NCBI GenBank assembly: GCA_960531495.1
Contig: OY482860.1
Span: 2,843,857-2,907,856, forward strand
Direction of reading: 5' to 3'
DNA length: 64,000 nucleotides
DNA from: Zeus faber
Lineage: Eukaryota > Chordata > Actinopteri > Zeiformes > Zeidae
How positions within the stretch are numbered: the first letter of the stretch is position 1; each line of letters starts with the position of its first letter. The notes beneath the pieces were generated by a model. That model did not search any database. It worked only from the letters and a program-made list of their open reading frames with translations, and was not told where the DNA came from. A program made the position numbers and the translations under genes. Shown piece after piece: positions 1-12,290 of this stretch.

Positions 1-450
1 ACGCATGCGCGCACACACACACACACACACCTGCACAAAGTCTTGGCCTCCTTTCTGTTTGTTTTGCTACAGTGAAGGCCAAAACACGTGACAAGGAAAC
101 TTTGAAAATCCAACTGTGCAACCACTCGAGTACATGAGGCAGGTACACAAAGACTTTGAGCCTGATAAAAACAAACACCTTGTTCTCCCCAGTGGTTTTC
201 AAAAAAAAGACAACTGTCTACATTGGAGATGATGAAGTCCAATGTAATGGTCTGCACCCCGGGTTCCCCGAATGCCTATGCCCTGGCCCAAAATTAGGCC
301 CCGCTGCTGGTGCGAGTTCTATTGCCCAAACTGACTCCGTTCGGCCACTCTGACCAGAGATTTTCGACTGAAAAGCTGTGGACACGACTGGGACAGTGGA
401 GCCTCCTAAAGAAGCCCTGCAGTGCAGCATCGGTGGCCACACTGGCATGT

Positions 451-489
<39 letters not shown>

Positions 490-611
490 CACACACACAC
501 AGAAGGAGAGTACAGAGAAAGAGCGATAGAGCAATAGAAAGAGAGTAACAGGTCCATTTACAGATCCCTGTTTGAACAGGTGTTGGGCTTTTGACAAGGC
601 GTGCATGGAGT

Positions 612-654
<43 letters not shown>

Positions 655-3209
655 GAAACCATCACTCCGCGCCTTGTGCTGTGAAAGCATTTTTTTACTG
701 TCCTACAAAACCTGATTCTCCAAAACGGCAATTCAGTTATTCGTTCTGATCAGGGGATCTTCGGTTGTTTACATAGTATTGATCAGTGTCAATTCTTACC
801 ATTCATAATGGTCTTCACTGATTGCAAACACATACATTGCATCAGGTAACCTTTGTGCAAATATCAGATATTTCATGGAAAAAATATAAGAACCAATTAT
901 TTTTACTTTCTAAATTGTTTCTTGAAAATATTGCAAAAATTAAAACGGGGTAAAATGGAGTGAAACAAACATGAAATATTTCTCAGTTTATATGGTATTT
1001 CCAATTATTTCATATATCCCAAGAAAAATATTATATTCAAAACCGGAGTATTACTTTTTTTATGGTTTGCTATTTTTCAACCCAGGCCTTATTAAAATGT
1101 TGGTTCCCATCATTTATAACTGTTCATAGCAACAACCTCACTGAACGCTTCACTACGGAGAAACTTACCACTCCGCTGCAACTTCTCACTCTGCTCAAAT
1201 GCAGTCCAGTGAGGCAAACATGTTAAGCCTTAAAAAACAAAACAAAAAAAACCAAAACGAACCTTTACTGACATTTACTCACATTTAACATGTACTGTAT
1301 CATCCCTTCCATGTAATAGTCTCTGAAGTTCACTTACAAATTCCACTTGAGCTAAGTTGTAGTATCTGGTGTTCCAGATGTCATTGTGAATCTAAACTGG
1401 ATCATCACCTCTTTAATAGATTGTTAATTCTAATCACAAAGATGCGAGTAGATAAAATAATCATCCAAACTCATCCAGACTGACTGTGCCGATGACCTCT
1501 CACTCAATGCAGTTAACAAAGGCGAAAGCTTTTTCAAGGTGAGGATTAGACCTGACACCTACCCATGAAATCAAATTTGGACTCTAGATGTGACATGATT
1601 ACGAATTGCATCTTATAATCTTTTGCATAGATTTGGCAGTGAAAACTGCCAAGCTTGACTGACACCTTACTCAGGGTGAAACCAGTGTCCTGTTTAGAAT
1701 AACGGGTAATTAGAATATATAAAAAAATCACATACTGTCGACCTTTCTTGTGTCTGCATGTTCTTTCAAACACAATTGACTGATTGTCTGTTTGTTTTAC
1801 ATGTGTCAGAAAAGATTGGGTTTTTCTTTCCTTCTAAGAGGTCGAAGTTGAGATCTAAGCCCAAACAACTGTACCTGCCTCTAACTATAAATACCTGAAA
1901 AGTACACCCACCCACCCACCCACACACACACCAGGTGTGGGTGCAGACCTCCAACCCCTCACACCCTTCACCTTTGAAACTAAAGGGATAAGCAGTTAGA
2001 AGGATTGGATTCCACACAGCTTGCATAGATCCTTATGGAAGAAACAGCCCAAAAATAAAATACGGTTCCAGTATGTGAGCAGCATGGATCACCGCTCACT
2101 CTTTATTGATCAGGGTGCAGTGGACAAGGACATCTATCAATATGAATATCAACAACTTCCATTGATGTTGGCATCCTGCCAGGAGGCACAGACTCCTCCC
2201 AGTGGTTTACATTTTCGTTATACTCTGTTTATTACGCTTGTACAGTAGAGATGTTATACGATGGAGGCGTGTTATTCCACCAAGCTGATGAATTTGGTTG
2301 AATATTCGATGGAAATGCACATCCTTATTTTGCCCATGTTCATTACTCCGTACAAGACATTAAATGTTGAATCTGGAAGATTTGACTTTAATTAATCCTC
2401 TCTACAATGAATTCAATTCTCAAAATCCTCAGACATTGACAGAAGACTAGATTTTTTTATCTTTATTTTTTTTAATTTAGAAACTCATGTGATTCACTTC
2501 TGGTCATTTTAATTTCATCTGTTGGCGCTCACCAGGTATCTGGGCAAATGCAAGTCAACAGGTTAATGTGTAGGGCAATAACGGTTCACAAAATTATAAA
2601 ACATGATTGGATTAAATCAACATTGATTTTGTTCAAATGTCCAAGTCAAGACAATTTCAGTTTTAGAAAGAAAGACCCTGTCCTAATAGCTTCAACAAAT
2701 TATTTTCAAGCCAAAAGCTAAAATGTTTTACAACGATTAGAGGGAGAGAATCTTGCTCTGAGGCATTCGATAGAGGTCAAAGTTCTACTTTCGGGATTTT
2801 AGAGAGAGGGGTCTGGACCTAGAACCAGTAAGATATTTCTAATTTCACAGTCGTGCTTCTGATTGGTGGAGAGCAGCAGGGCCTTTAAAGCCTATAGGTC
2901 TGAGGACGAGGTTAACCAAGCAAAACTACCCCCCCTGCTGGGCGTCTCTCCAACTCACAGCTACCCTCTAACACCTCTTCACATTCATTGTCGTGTTTGT
3001 GAAAACTTTTGGTTAATTCAACGCAACTGATGCTCTAATACTTTGAAACAAAAAGGGGGGGAAAAAAATAGATCAACTCAACGGAATAACAGGAACACAA
3101 TCGGCCAAGCTGCATATGGAGCGGTGCTCCTCCTTATTGGCTTCGTGTGTGTGGGGGGGGCAACTGATGTGGTAGTGGTTAGATTCTATGTGCGTATTGA
3201 TCACTTCTC

Positions 3210-3248
<39 letters not shown>

Positions 3249-3293
3249 AAGTGGAGACTCGTAGCTGGAGATATGGCAGTAGAGAGAGGACGT
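1..3293. other. Gene-free flank with microsatellites
   Basis: No coding exon could be supported. The region is mostly AT-rich and holds (CA)n at 11-31 and 452-500 and (GT)n at 615-653. It includes the 3' flank and probable 3' UTR of slc25a28 (minus strand). A minus-strand AATAAA (TTTATT at about 2101-2106) is one possible polyadenylation signal, about 1.2 kb past the stop; this is weak evidence. Confidence 0.6.
3211..3245. repeat. (GA)n microsatellite just past the slc25a28 stop
   Basis: About 17 GA units. On the gene strand it is a (TC)n tract about 50 bases 3' of the stop codon, so it would lie in the 3' UTR. Confidence 0.9.
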
Positions 3294-6200
3294 CTACGTC
3301 TCGACCTCCCTGTGCGGCATCCTCCTCTCATGCTGGTGTTTGGTGATTCCATATTTGAAGAACTCGTAGACCGACCAGCTAATGGCTGTGGAGGGCATCT
3401 GGAAGATGATCCGGGCCTGGACACCCTTAAAGAAGCCCGACAGGCCGCCCAGCCTGTAAACCGTCCGAAAGGCGTGGGCCAGACCTGTGATGTGTCTGTG
3501 GGCGGCCTGGCCAGAGCCAGGGCCAGGGCCAGATCCAGGGCTGGACGACAGGGAGCTGAGGGCCAGTGACTCCTGGGTGTTGAGCAGAGTCTTGCACACG
3601 TCCAGGGGTGTGGTGGCTGCGGCGGCGATGGCTCCGGCCAGGGCCCCGGACACCATGTGGGAAGAGGGGTTGTACTGTCTGTGGGGGTTGAGTAGCTCCT
3701 GCAGGTACTCGTAGGTCATGAAGTGGAGTGCCTGGAAGGGCACGTTCATGGTGAGCTGGGTGGGGTAGCTGCGGTAGAAGGCGGCCGTGCCTTCCTTCTG
3801 CCGCACGGCGCGCACACAGTCCAGCACACCGCGGTACGGGGAGTTGTACATCTGCATGCGCTGCTTCACAACTGGGAGGAGGTGGTGGAGACGAGACACG
3901 TGGACGGAGGAAAAGGCCGGATTTGCACATCAGTATGTACACCAACGGTACCGTGGAAATGGGGAGGAAAACAAACAAAAATGGAAATTAGTGAGTGACA
4001 AGGAAACTTAAAAAGGCATCTATCCTATCTACCTTCTGTAATACCAAAATAACATTTTCCCTAGCTTTGAAACCTAAGGTAAGGGCAAGCACATAGGATT
4101 TATTTTGTAATGAGGCGTCTAAATATATATAGTTTTGCAAATTAATAGAAAGAGGAAGCATTTTGACAGTGGAAAAGCGTGAGGCAGCTGCACTGCATCC
4201 AAACAGCTGCAAACAGAGTGTTTGTAGACACGCATGAGCAGGTGGACGAGAGGAAGCCGGAGGAAAAGAGTCCGACACGCTGCTTGCCCAAGGCCAGGGG
4301 GGCCCTTGAGTAAGGCCTAAGCCCAAGTCCAGTCAATGCCACGTCCAGCCATTGAAAGAAATTAATCTTTTTTTTAATGCCTATTATTACATGGACAAAC
4401 ACAACCAGCAAAGAGGGACAAGATTCTCATGTTTTCTATTCTTGTCATTTTCACACATTCGCTGTCACCTTCAGCTGGGTTCATGGCTGCATCGTGAAGC
4501 AGTGTGGCCACACAACCAGCGAGCCCTGAAAAACACAAGACACATGTCAAAAATTACACCAGTAGAAGAGTAACAATGCACACACAAGAAAATATTTAAG
4601 ATTTTAGTCACTTGTTCCACTTAAAAATCTTTCTTCAATTTGTTCCACCGATATATTTTAGTTTTTCTCAAATTTAAAATGAATTCTTAATTTCTCCAAA
4701 ATTTTAAAGATTTATCAATGAAAGCATTTTAAAATTTGAGAAAAAAGAAAATGGACAGGGGAAGGGACAACTGGCTCATGGCTTTGGGATCCATGAGCTG
4801 ACACTTTTGCGGCTCGCTCCTCTTTTAGAGCGACTCGCTGTTTTGTTATATTGTAGTGCAATTTGTTTTATCCACTTTATCCCGTTTGTTTTTAAATGTC
4901 ATTTTATGTGAGTCTCTCATGGGTGTTATGTTTTCAGGTTGTTGTGAGCCCCTAACCTAAGACAATTTTCTGTCATCATGTGATAGATAATAAAAAATGT
5001 TCAATCTTGACAGCAACCAATGACTATTTCAGTATAGAAGCACTATCTTCTGAAACGATCTGATGGTAAATATAGGGACACATCACTCCAGCTAGATTCA
5101 CTCCTTCACTGCCTTACCACTGAGATCCAACCTGGCACCATCAGAGTGCACGTTATGAATAAAAAGGGCTTAAACTGGTGAAACAACACCCGTTTGGGTC
5201 CAAACTTTAAAACTAGGCACGAGAGAGACACCTAGTGATGGAGGCCCTCCATCACTTGTGTGCAGATCTTTAGTACAAGCTCATCAGGTGGATAAAAAGA
5301 CAAGAGCGGCAGAAAGAGCACTTACCCAGTCTTCCACTACACTGGAAAAGAGAGCAGGGAGAACATGACATAAGGAATACGTTGACACTTGAAGCAAGTT
5401 TTCCAAGTTGAACATCTGGCAAAACTGCTTAGCGTTTTGTAGCTTTGGCCACGGTGTTAAAACAGGGCCACTAGTCGATTGTATATTTACCATCGTCCCA
5501 ATTCTTTCAGCCAGCAACAGCTTTACACATAACACAAAAAGTAGGTTTCCAGAACCTTACACTGTAGTCCTGACCTATCCTCTCCTGGAGCCTGTCAAAG
5601 TTTTAGAAGCAGTCAACCGCTGTCTGGGTCTATATATAGACGGGCTGAATCAGCAGCTCTGTGGAGATCCTATTGATTGGAGCGCATGATGTGATAAGAA
5701 TCGTGCCCTAGTTTCATCCTCCCGCCTCATGGTGAACTCACGGCCCACAAATCCACCGCACAACTGCACAATACTGTTTGCATGTGTGTATGTATGTTTT
5801 TTGGTACCATTAGCCAAATGACTGTTAGCCCCTGGGTGAATGATATCACTTAGAGTCTTTTTGAGTTTCTCGTAGCAGGCGAAGTAGAGCGCATGGGCGG
5901 GGCCCGCCCCCACCGCCGTGGCGTTCAGCCCCCTCATCGGGCGCCAGATTCCCTCGGTGGTGACGATCCGCCGCAGAGCGTCCATCACGTTCCTGTAGCG
6001 GGCGGCGGGGTCGGGCTGAAGGCTTTGCATGCGGGTCTGGAATAAAGGAGATGGTTGTAAGTTTAACTTAAAATCAGGTTTGTCCCATTGAGATCCAAGA
6101 CAACTTTTGCAGGAGAGCTGAGAGGGCCACATAAGTCACATCATGTCACCAAATCAACATTCATGAAGATATAGGCGCGCTTGTCAAAACTATTATTGAC

Positions 6201-9200
6201 GCTCGCTCCAAAGTTCCTTTGTGTTTCCGCCCTCCCATTTCAGTGTTAAAATGAGGAACTTTTACAATTATCAGTCCTGTGATCTGGAGTCACGGTGATT
6301 AGAGTCATTTTTAACTCAGTTAAAGCTGTTAAACATCCAGGCAATTCCTAAACCAGGTGAGATAAGATAAAGAGTTTATTGATTCCCGTGGGGGGGGGGG
6401 GGGGGGTTCAGCAAACACCTAACGACTTCACCCAGAGGGAAATAAGATGATAACTTAACTCCCTCACCACACAAAATACAGAGCGTGGTGTTAAGGGATG
6501 TCACCAGACAAATACCTCATGAATCTGGAATGGGGGCCACTCGCAAAGATCACAAGGAGGATTCTGCAGACTTCCGCCAAGTCACTCTTCCGAATGATCC
6601 AAAAGGATGGCGTTCTGGATCAGCTCTATGGGTCCAGGGTTCCATTTGGCTGTCGCCTTGAGACCCGGTGAGAGGGTCTGTTTGATGATAAACCAACCGC
6701 AAGGCCAAAATAAAGCTCCACTGACGGGACAAACTTAGTTGTTGTTTTAGTGTTGGTGGGAGACGGGAGATCAACAATTTAGATTAGGGCGGTACGATAT
6801 TGACAATCACTACCACCATGTTCTTTTGGACGAATACGGCAACTTTGGGGATGACTACTGGTGCTGCTTTCCGAACATATTTACCCTCAAGAATTATGAG
6901 AACCAATCATCAGTGTTGTGGATATTTTGATGATGAGATAAAGGGGTTGGTTAGAACAGTCTATGAAGTTTAAATAAAGTAACTGCTTTCCTGTAGTGCA
7001 GCCTTTAAGACAACATTTAACTAGTATTCAATTATACCACAATATTACGATACCAAAAATCCAGGACGATATGTAGTTTTACACCATGATAGCAATATTA
7101 TACTGATATTATTGCCCAGCCCCATTACATACTTGTATGGGTAGCGGTGCTCTACCCAGATTGAGCTTCCTCGAAGCTTGAAAAATGAAAAAATAATTCA
7201 GTAAATCGCTTCGGGCTCAAGTGATGATTCCTCCACAATTTAATTTCGGCTGAGTCCGATTACACCGGGTCTCTTAGGTGATTCAGGGAGTCACTAAAGC
7301 TTTCACATAGAGAAGTGGATTATTTTCCAGGTGTGGGTTTCTGATGTAGGGGTGTCCATAACAAGACAGGGACCTCGGCACTGGATCAAAATAATATGTC
7401 AATCATCTCCCCACAAAGCAATAGCGCAACTGGGTGCTACAATAACTATTTTGGCACAAGATTGGCGTTTACGTTGTGTCCGATTTCTTTTTTTAATCTG
7501 TGAACACACAAGATAAGAGGTGACCGCTTAACATAGTTCTGAACCAATCATGTATTCACATGTCACCTATTGTGTGTGTGTGTGTGTGTTAGTGTGTGGG
7601 GGGGGGCAAACAAACAGCCACCCTTGATATGGCTCTCTATGCCGTACTGCAGGGTACGCATCTCAAAATGCTGAGTCACACTGAGACTGTTGTGAATTTC
7701 ATGACACTTCTACAAAAGAACATCAGGATAATATTTATCCATTATGTTTTATTTATCCTGCATTACAGCACAGAACTTCTTGGTAGCCGATCATAATCAG
7801 GGCCAATCTATTACCTGGAGTGACACATCCGACAGGTTATCCGTGTTTAGCAATTGACGAAGAGGAAAGGCCCGGGATGGCGTGAAATAAAACATTTGGC
7901 GCAAGCCCATGCTTCTTACAAACAGAGCAGTGTTACCCAACAGATGGACGAGACATGGATGAAGTCCGGCTTTTCAGACTGACAACCGCAGCTGACCGCG
8001 CAGGTGTCACCCTCGCCAGGCCACATCCGTGCATCACAACCGGCACCACAGCACGGACGTAACAAATGGCGTTTGTGTAGCAGAGCAAAGACGCTTCCCA
8101 ACCCTGAAACCGCACCAGCTACGGCAATGAAAGCCAATGCTCTCTGACTGATATCCATCTGAATGGTAGTTCCGGGCAACGGCGGGCAACATAAAGTGCC
8201 CCGCGACCGACTACAGGGGTTGCATGATGACACTGGACCTATTCAAAACAGTACGTCTTCCATGCGATCAAAGAGCGTTGATGGTAAATGGACGGCACAC
8301 AGGTGACAATTTCGCCTCACATTCAAACACTGGTGGATTCAAACGCAAACAAATCGGTTCTGGACATCAAAAAGCACTGGATCAGAGCTCTATTCACCCA
8401 CTTTGAAAAAGGGCTGTAAACAAGACTGGGGACAGATGGACCATCATATCCAGTTTCCCAACATTCAGTGCTTTGTATTTGATCAACAAATTCGTTTGGT
8501 GTAAACAAAGCCGCTGTTTAGAATGAGAATAAACTGACAGAGTGTGTGTGTGTGTGTGTGTGTGCGTGTGTGTGTGCGTGCGTGCGTGCGTGCGTCGGGT
8601 CATAAACAGGTTAGTGCGCGTCACGTGACGGCGGTGCCTTCCGGGCTGTTTTACCTTTGGTGGGTCGCTCTAGCGGGACCTTCCACGTTACATAAGGAAA
8701 TAAAACACAGGTTCTGGGACGTTCTAGACCGTGACCCGGCTGTTCTCCTGACCGCGGGCCGGCTAACGGTTTAACCGCGCCAGCACTGCGCTGGTTGACC
8801 CGTTAGCGAGCTGGATCTGGGTGACCTTGCCCTGGGTTTCGCTGGGTGGCTCGCATCGAGCTAACCCGGCGGTGCTAACAGACACCCTGCGTTAAATAAC
8901 CATGTTACATTTGCATAACACACGGGGCCACCGGGACCCTAAACTGGTGTACATGAGCTGTACGTAGCCTGCTAGCCGCTTAGCATTGCTACCTTGACAC
9001 AGTCGATAGGGAACATGAGGCAGTGCTCCATGATCCCGGCCACCGCTCCGGCCAACATGTGGGTGCTGGTGGAGGCTCCCTGTGGAAGCCCCTCGTAGTC
9101 CGGCTCCGAGTCGTCCGTTAGGCCCTGTGCGCCACAACAGTAGTGGACAGCCTGCAGTTCTGCCTCGGCCCCGATGCGGGGGGTCAGAGTGCCCACGATA

Positions 9201-9334
9201 CTTTCCGAAACTCCCCAAAACCGACCCCCGAGCCATCGAACTTCTGTCCCGGCGGAGGCGCCGGCGACCCCGGAGTCACCGCCAGCCGTCTCCGCAGTCA
9301 TCCGGCGCCTCCTTACAAAACCATCCGCTTCCAT
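3294..9334 (-). CDS. slc25a28: Mitoferrin-2, mitochondrial iron transporter (SLC25 carrier), 4 coding exons
   Basis: Inner-membrane carrier of the SLC25 family; mitoferrins import ferrous iron into the matrix for heme and Fe-S cluster synthesis. Coding exons on the minus strand: 9334-8993, 6036-5808, 4525-4469 and 3871-3294. They join in phase (342+229+57+578 nt) to 401 aa. All three carrier signatures P-x-[DE]-x-x-[KR] are visible: PIDCVK (residues 109-114), PAEVVK (207-212) and PLDVCK (298-303). Exon 3 is a 57-nt exon encoding [15 protein letters not shown], typical of mitoferrins. The C-terminus ends with [18 protein letters not shown], as in mitoferrins. The start is the ATG at 9334 inside a CpG-rich stretch. 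The protein is longer than the roughly 364 aa I recall for human SLC25A28, partly because of a Ser/Gly/Pro insert after residue 313. slc25a37 (mitoferrin-1) is the alternative; the N-terminal extension and the 10q24-like neighbours favour slc25a28. Confidence 0.92.
6390..6406. repeat. Poly(G) run
   Basis: Uninterrupted run of about 17 G next to an AATCAATAAACTCTTTATCT word on the minus strand. That word resembles the 3' tails of fish retroposons, so this may be a retroposon end. Confidence 0.8.
6783..7126. mobile_element. MITE-like dispersed repeat, copy 1
   Basis: Lies in slc25a28 intron 1. It begins near TTAGGGCGGTACGATAT and ends ATTGCCCAGCCCC, so the ends are imperfect inverted repeats of a GGGCTGGGCGATAT-type terminus. 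The interior (AACTTTGGGGATGAC, AACCAATCATCAGTG, AGAACAGTCTATGAA) recurs in the copies near 51960-52181 and 58400-58728. No coding capacity is seen. The family name is not assigned. Confidence 0.7.
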
Positions 9335-9600
9335 CGGGAGCCGGAGGCCGCGGCGAGTGTCTGAGCGCGATCCCGGGGCGTCTCGATGGGACCGTCGGAG
9401 TCTCGCATTCCCTGGAGGTGGTCGCTCGCTACGCCATTCCCCAGCCCGCCTCTAACCAAGGCCAAGGCGGACACACACACAGCGGCGGCTGCAGCAGCGT
9501 GGAGGGGCGTCAGCCGAGATCCGGGCGCAGGAAGTGGGCGCTGATTGGCCGCGGGGACGCGTCCGCATCAAGGACATTGGACGACGTGTGTGTCACTCCG
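8540..9600 (-). promoter_or_regulatory. CpG-rich promoter region of slc25a28
   Basis: This stretch, covering exon 1 and the start of intron 1, is clearly richer in G+C and CpG than the AT-rich sequence on both sides. It contains a CACGTGAC E-box-like palindrome near 8621 and a CTTCCGG ETS-like word near 8638. No TATA box is evident. The transcription start is inferred to lie upstream of 9334; its exact site cannot be read. Confidence 0.6.
8541..8595. repeat. (GT)n/(GTGC)n microsatellite
   Basis: GT repeats grading into TGCG repeats in slc25a28 intron 1, at the edge of the CpG-rich promoter region. Confidence 0.9.
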
Positions 9601-11280
9601 AAGTAGCGTCGAAAGGTTCGATTTTTTTTTTTTTGGAGATTCGATTTTTGACGACTCACTCAGTAAAAAAAAAAGGAAAAAAGAGTCGTTCGATTTTCCA
9701 AACGCTTCGTCCGATCGATTCAGTTGTTTGAACGAGGGAGGACTTCCGGTGAGCAAGAGTCAGCAGAACCGATCGCTCTGAGTTGGGAATGGAATTCTCA
9801 CAAAAATGATAGAATTCCTTCACGACAATTTGTTTGTGGAATGCACACGTTTGAATCAATGCCTTTTTTTTTTTTTTTTTTTACCTTGGCCTTTAATCCA
9901 AAATAATCTGTTTGGAAACGGATGTCGAGACAGCGGAAATGTGCACACGATTTGTGGTAAACGTGGGTCAGCAATGTGTTTGCATAAAAACACAAACGGC
10001 CCACAGCCAGTGATGAAGGACGTACTTTGACCCTTTACTCACAGATACCCTGACACACAAAAAAATTGATGTTGTAAAAGTTTGGATGTTGACGGCGTTC
10101 ACACAAGAAGAAGCCCTCCAGTAAAAGTGCAAGCGCCACGTTGACATTTACCCTTTGGCGCTTCGTTAACATTTCATTCAAATTCTGAGTTAATTATTAG
10201 GAAAGTGTTTATTCTGTGTTGTAACGCTAGTGAGTCGTTGCAGCGGCGGTGGTAGTGTTTATAGTAGTAGTACATAGATGCTGTGTTCTAGGGGCCATCA
10301 GATAAATGCCTCTTGTCCAAACATCTAAAGCGCTGGACCCCTCCGTCTGGTGGGAAATGAGCTGATTTCTCCACAAAGTAAGGCGATCGGCCGTTTTGGT
10401 CCGGCGCCGCGCAAGGCTAATCAAATTTCCACGCTTATTGCCTGGGAGGGCCTCGGAGGGGTCCAGTGTTGAATTTCTGCCGACCAAGGGGAACGAAGTG
10501 TTAATTTCTGCTTACAAGAACAGAATCCGCAGCTCCTGATCTGGTTAAGGTTGATTGGCTCTTGTCCACAGACGTCCCTCAAGGAAAAGCAAGTCGACGG
10601 CGTCTCTGGGTCATTGCTCTTCCCTGGACTTAATGCTACTCTAACACGCCAGGGGGAGAGGAGCATCGGGTCTGGCAGGGAAACCTTAGATCCCAAATAA
10701 CGCCCGGCGTTGATCCCTCTCGCCACAGAAAGTGTCGATCCATACAAGCCCTGGGAGTTATTTTACACAAGCTAAGCAAAATATGGTAAAAATTCTACTG
10801 TGGATCAACAGAAAATGAGAAAATAACCAATTTATGTTCTGCTGTGTTTAGCTGTTTTTCCAACACGTAAACACCCTTCCTTCCGTATTGAACCGCAGTC
10901 TTTCCAGACAACCCCCCGTCCCCTCTGTCCAGAGCAGCAGCATGATGTATTGCCTCTTAAAGTATTAAAGTGCATTAACTGGACCACTTAACAGTTAGAG
11001 TGACCTATCAGACATATTCAGCAACCAGCACTACACAACACCTTATTGTGTCCAGACGCCAGTTTGAAACTCTCAGCATAGGCCGTAGAACGTACCCTTA
11101 AGATGATCTGTACCTGAACTTTATGCAACATGGTTCATATTTTCCAAAGGTGAGTCTTCTAAATGCCAAAACAAAACAAAACAAAACAGAACAACTTGTA
11201 GAACCCATTAAAAGGAAAAAAAAAGGTCCAGGCACAATTGCACACAAAAAAAAATTGACTAAGTCAAAGAATGACACACA

Positions 11281-11296
11281 GGCAGGCAGACAGATG

Positions 11297-11339
<43 letters not shown>

Positions 11340-11395
11340 GGGCAGATGGGCAGGCAGGCAGGCAGGCAAGCAGGCAGGCAAGCAGGCAGACAGAA
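11281..11395. repeat. (CAGA)n / (GGCA)n tetranucleotide arrays
   Basis: Adjacent CAGA and GGCA (or AGCA) tetranucleotide runs, with transitions between the two motifs visible. Confidence 0.9.
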
Positions 11396-11549
11396 AGATA
11401 AGATCGGATAAGACATGCAGATCAGTAAGAGAACACATTCATAGAATGTAATAATATTTACACCATGTGATACAGTTTTGTTGATACAATTCGTTCCAGG
11501 ATGAAGTCAGATATTGTAGATGTAAACTTTGCAGTTTGAATGAGTCACC

Positions 11550-11606
11550 AGCCAGCTCCACCTCAGCTCCACCTCAGCTCCACCTCAGCTCCACCTCAGT
11601 TTCACC
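11550..11606. repeat. 12-bp minisatellite CAGCTCCACCTC
   Basis: Four near-perfect tandem copies plus a degenerate fifth (CAGTTTCACCTCAG). Confidence 0.85.
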
Positions 11607-12290
11607 TCAGAGCCACCAGGCTTAACAAATGATTCATGGGGTTATTCCGCCATCTAGTGTATAGTTGGGTAATGACAAGCTCAAACTCAAAGCTTCACAT
11701 TTCACTTTACTTCATATTCACATAATATGTGAATTTAAAGTAAAGGAGGAATGTGATCTATAATATTAATAATACAGCGATAAAATTCTTATTCCATTTT
11801 AACAGGAGAAATGTGTTAATCAAGTGGATTTAAATAGACTATGTCATTAAGTCTACTCAATTATGTCTTAGAACGTTTCAAATAACCATATCAAATGCCC
11901 AAGCAAAAGACGATCAATTCAACAGAATATTCCGAAACATATACAGTAGTTTGAGTTAATGTTTTTGAGGTATTAAAGATTAAGACTAAGGTATTATTTC
12001 ACACTTATTAATACTATTACATAATTATATAACCCAGACTCGCGATTGTGGCGGGTCCTTGTGGTCGCCTGTGCGAGCGCCTCCGTGTCGATTACGCACA
12101 GCTTGTTGTGCACAATCTCCGGGTGCGTTGCAATTACATTTTACTGCATAAATGTATGAACGTATGTATGCATGCGATAAATAAACCTCTTGAATCTTAT
12201 CGGTAGCCGAATAACAAAAAAGGAATTCCCAAACCGGGGTCTGTGGCCCCCTAGGGGCCCTCGAAGTGATAGCAGGGGGGCCACAGAATA

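Larger units (their letters stand above)
9601..12290. other. Intergenic region with simple repeats
   Basis: No gene seen. Contains (CAGA)n/(GGCA)n tetranucleotide arrays at about 11281-11395 and a four-fold 12-bp repeat CAGCTCCACCTC at about 11550-11606. At about 12120-12200 a tail-like segment (CATTTTACTGCATAAATGTATGAACG...) matches the end of the repeat near 63790. A near-palindromic GGCCCCCTAGGGGCCC lies at about 12246. Confidence 0.6.

Noticed and set aside
3427..3978. 183-codon minus-strand ORF overlapping slc25a28 exon 4
   Set aside because: It is a shifted frame of the carrier exon; Pro/His/Arg-rich composition and no domain.
5290..5700. Extra slc25a28 exon suggested by a donor-like GGGTAAGTGC on the minus strand
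   Set aside because: Exons 2 and 3 already join in frame across this interval, and no carrier-like peptide is encoded here.
9082..9606. 174-codon plus-strand ORF over the CpG-rich region
   Set aside because: It is antisense to slc25a28 exon 1 and 5' UTR. GC-rich DNA lacks stops by chance, and the composition has no recognisable domain.
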